From Citricoccus muralis (GTDB taxonomy: Bacteria; Actinomycetota; Actinomycetes; Actinomycetales; Micrococcaceae): DNA of 64,000 nucleotides. The translations under genes and the position numbers were made by a program. Location of the stretch: contig NZ_CP121252.1 of the NCBI RefSeq assembly GCF_029637705.1, forward strand, positions 930,001 through 994,000, read 5' to 3'. The notes beneath the pieces were generated by a model. The model was not told where the DNA came from. It searched no databases and worked only from the letters and a program-made list of their open reading frames with translations. Below are positions 63,458-64,000 of this stretch, in pieces (position 1 is the first letter of the stretch; each line of letters begins with the position of its first letter).

Positions 63458-64000
63458 GTGACCCGCTCGGCCGTCCAGCACGTCACCGCCGTGGTGACGG
63501 TCGATCGTCGACCGGAAACGCTGATCGACGCCGTCCGTTCCATCACGCAACAGCACCGGGTTCCGGACCGCGTGATCATCGTGACCACCTCCGGGACGAT
63601 TGATCCAGCTGTCGTAGCTGAGTCGACCCGTGAGCTGACCGACGCCGATCTGGACTGGCACCATGTGGAACGTCCCCGCACCCCGGGGCGGTCCTTGGCG
63701 GACGAGCTCTCCGCCGTCATGGAGCCCGCTGAACCGGGGGAGTCCTCAGAGAAGTCAGGGGGGAGCTCCACCTCGGACGACCGGTGGATCTGGTTCCTGC
63801 ACGACGACGCCGTCGCCGAACCGCACGCCCTGCAGGCGGTGTTGCGCGCCGTGGAGGTCTCTCCCTCAGTGGCGCTGGCCGGCGCCAAGCAGGTCGAACG
63901 CGCCCGCCCTCGTCACCTGCTCGACGTCGGGGTGACCATGACCCACACCGGCCACGCAGTGAGCATGATCGAACCCGGCGAGCTGGACCAGGGTCAGTAT
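63458..64000 (+). CDS. Family 2 glycosyltransferase, N-terminal part
   Basis: The first 181 codons are in the window. VTAVVTVDRRPETLIDAVRSITQQ and the DxD-like FLHDDAVAEPHALQAVL mark a GT-A fold family 2 enzyme. The gap between them holds an inserted Ser/Glu-rich loop (PAEPGESSEKSGGSSTSDD). The start is GTG at 63458, five bases after whiB2. The position matches large actinobacterial GT2 membrane proteins beside whiB2. Confidence 0.85.
   Translation, partial: MTRSAVQHVTAVVTVDRRPETLIDAVRSITQQHRVPDRVIIVTTSGTIDPAVVAESTRELTDADLDWHHVERPRTPGRSLADELSAVMEPAEPGESSEKSGGSSTSDDRWIWFLHDDAVAEPHALQAVLRAVEVSPSVALAGAKQVERARPRHLLDVGVTMTHTGHAVSMIEPGELDQGQY

Overview
The window is chromosomal DNA from a high-GC actinobacterium, most likely of the order Micrococcales (Micrococcaceae-like). 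The evidence is a WhiB2-type regulator, a mycothiol S-conjugate amidase (Mca), actinobacterial marker families (DUF501, DUF4245, DUF4307, TIGR03089, GPP34), an LytR-CpsA-Psr protein, and a DtxR/IdeR-type iron box. Almost all genes are vertically inherited housekeeping genes. The only complete mobile element is one ISL3-family insertion sequence at 18180-19617. No prophage, CRISPR array or toxin/defence island was seen.

Layout: 1-1.4 kb, a gamma-carbonic-anhydrase-like protein (cut by the window edge) and purU; 1.6-4.2 kb, an acidic lipoprotein, catalase and its Fur regulator; 4.2-6.7 kb, a compact ZTP riboswitch followed by glyA and folD; 6.8-9.5 kb, a DrrAB-like ABC exporter whose two permease modules are fused; 9.6-12 kb, an MHS-type transporter divergent from a LysR regulator; 12-15 kb, a membrane protein, exonuclease III and trpS; 15-18.2 kb, a MacB/FtsX-type ABC exporter and small proteins; 18.2-19.6 kb, the ISL3 element; 19.7-23.3 kb, sdhCDAB; 23.5-30.9 kb, manC, an M20 amidohydrolase, a nucleoside-salvage run (cdd, deoA, add), dedA and mazG; 31-36.4 kb, enolase, a FtsB-like protein, DUF501, Ppx/GppA and a membrane-anchored subtilase; 36.4-40.1 kb, NDH-2, an unusual tRNA with anticodon UAA, DUF488, a decayed fetB-like permease, a YczE-like protein, a 48-aa zinc ribbon and a GroES-like protein; 40.2-47.6 kb, a Bax-inhibitor-like protein, AI-2E transporter, ilvA, a GPP34 protein, greA and mca; 47.6-56.1 kb, hemolysin III, uppS, phoH, a rhomboid protease, a prepilin peptidase, fumC, beta-carbonic anhydrase and glpX; 56.1-64 kb, the conserved actinobacterial envelope/purine block manA-LCP-purE-purK, gtrA, TIGR03089, whiB2 and a glycosyltransferase.

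Functional themes: one-carbon and purine balance (purU, ZTP-switched glyA-folD, purE-purK), central carbon and respiration (eno, sdh, fumC, glpX, NDH-2), mannose activation and cell-wall assembly (manA, manC, LCP, GtrA, UppS, GT2), and redox defence (katA-furA, mca).

The most notable non-coding signals are the ZTP riboswitch, a combined DtxR/IdeR-box plus Fur-like operator before furA-katA, the tRNA with a UAA anticodon but a short variable loop, and a recurring TANNNT element exactly six bases before the start codon of at least eight genes, which points to leaderless mRNAs. The previously unannotated fetB-like remnant at 38.4-38.9 kb explains an apparent gene gap. All family names come from recognising motifs by eye; no database search was run.
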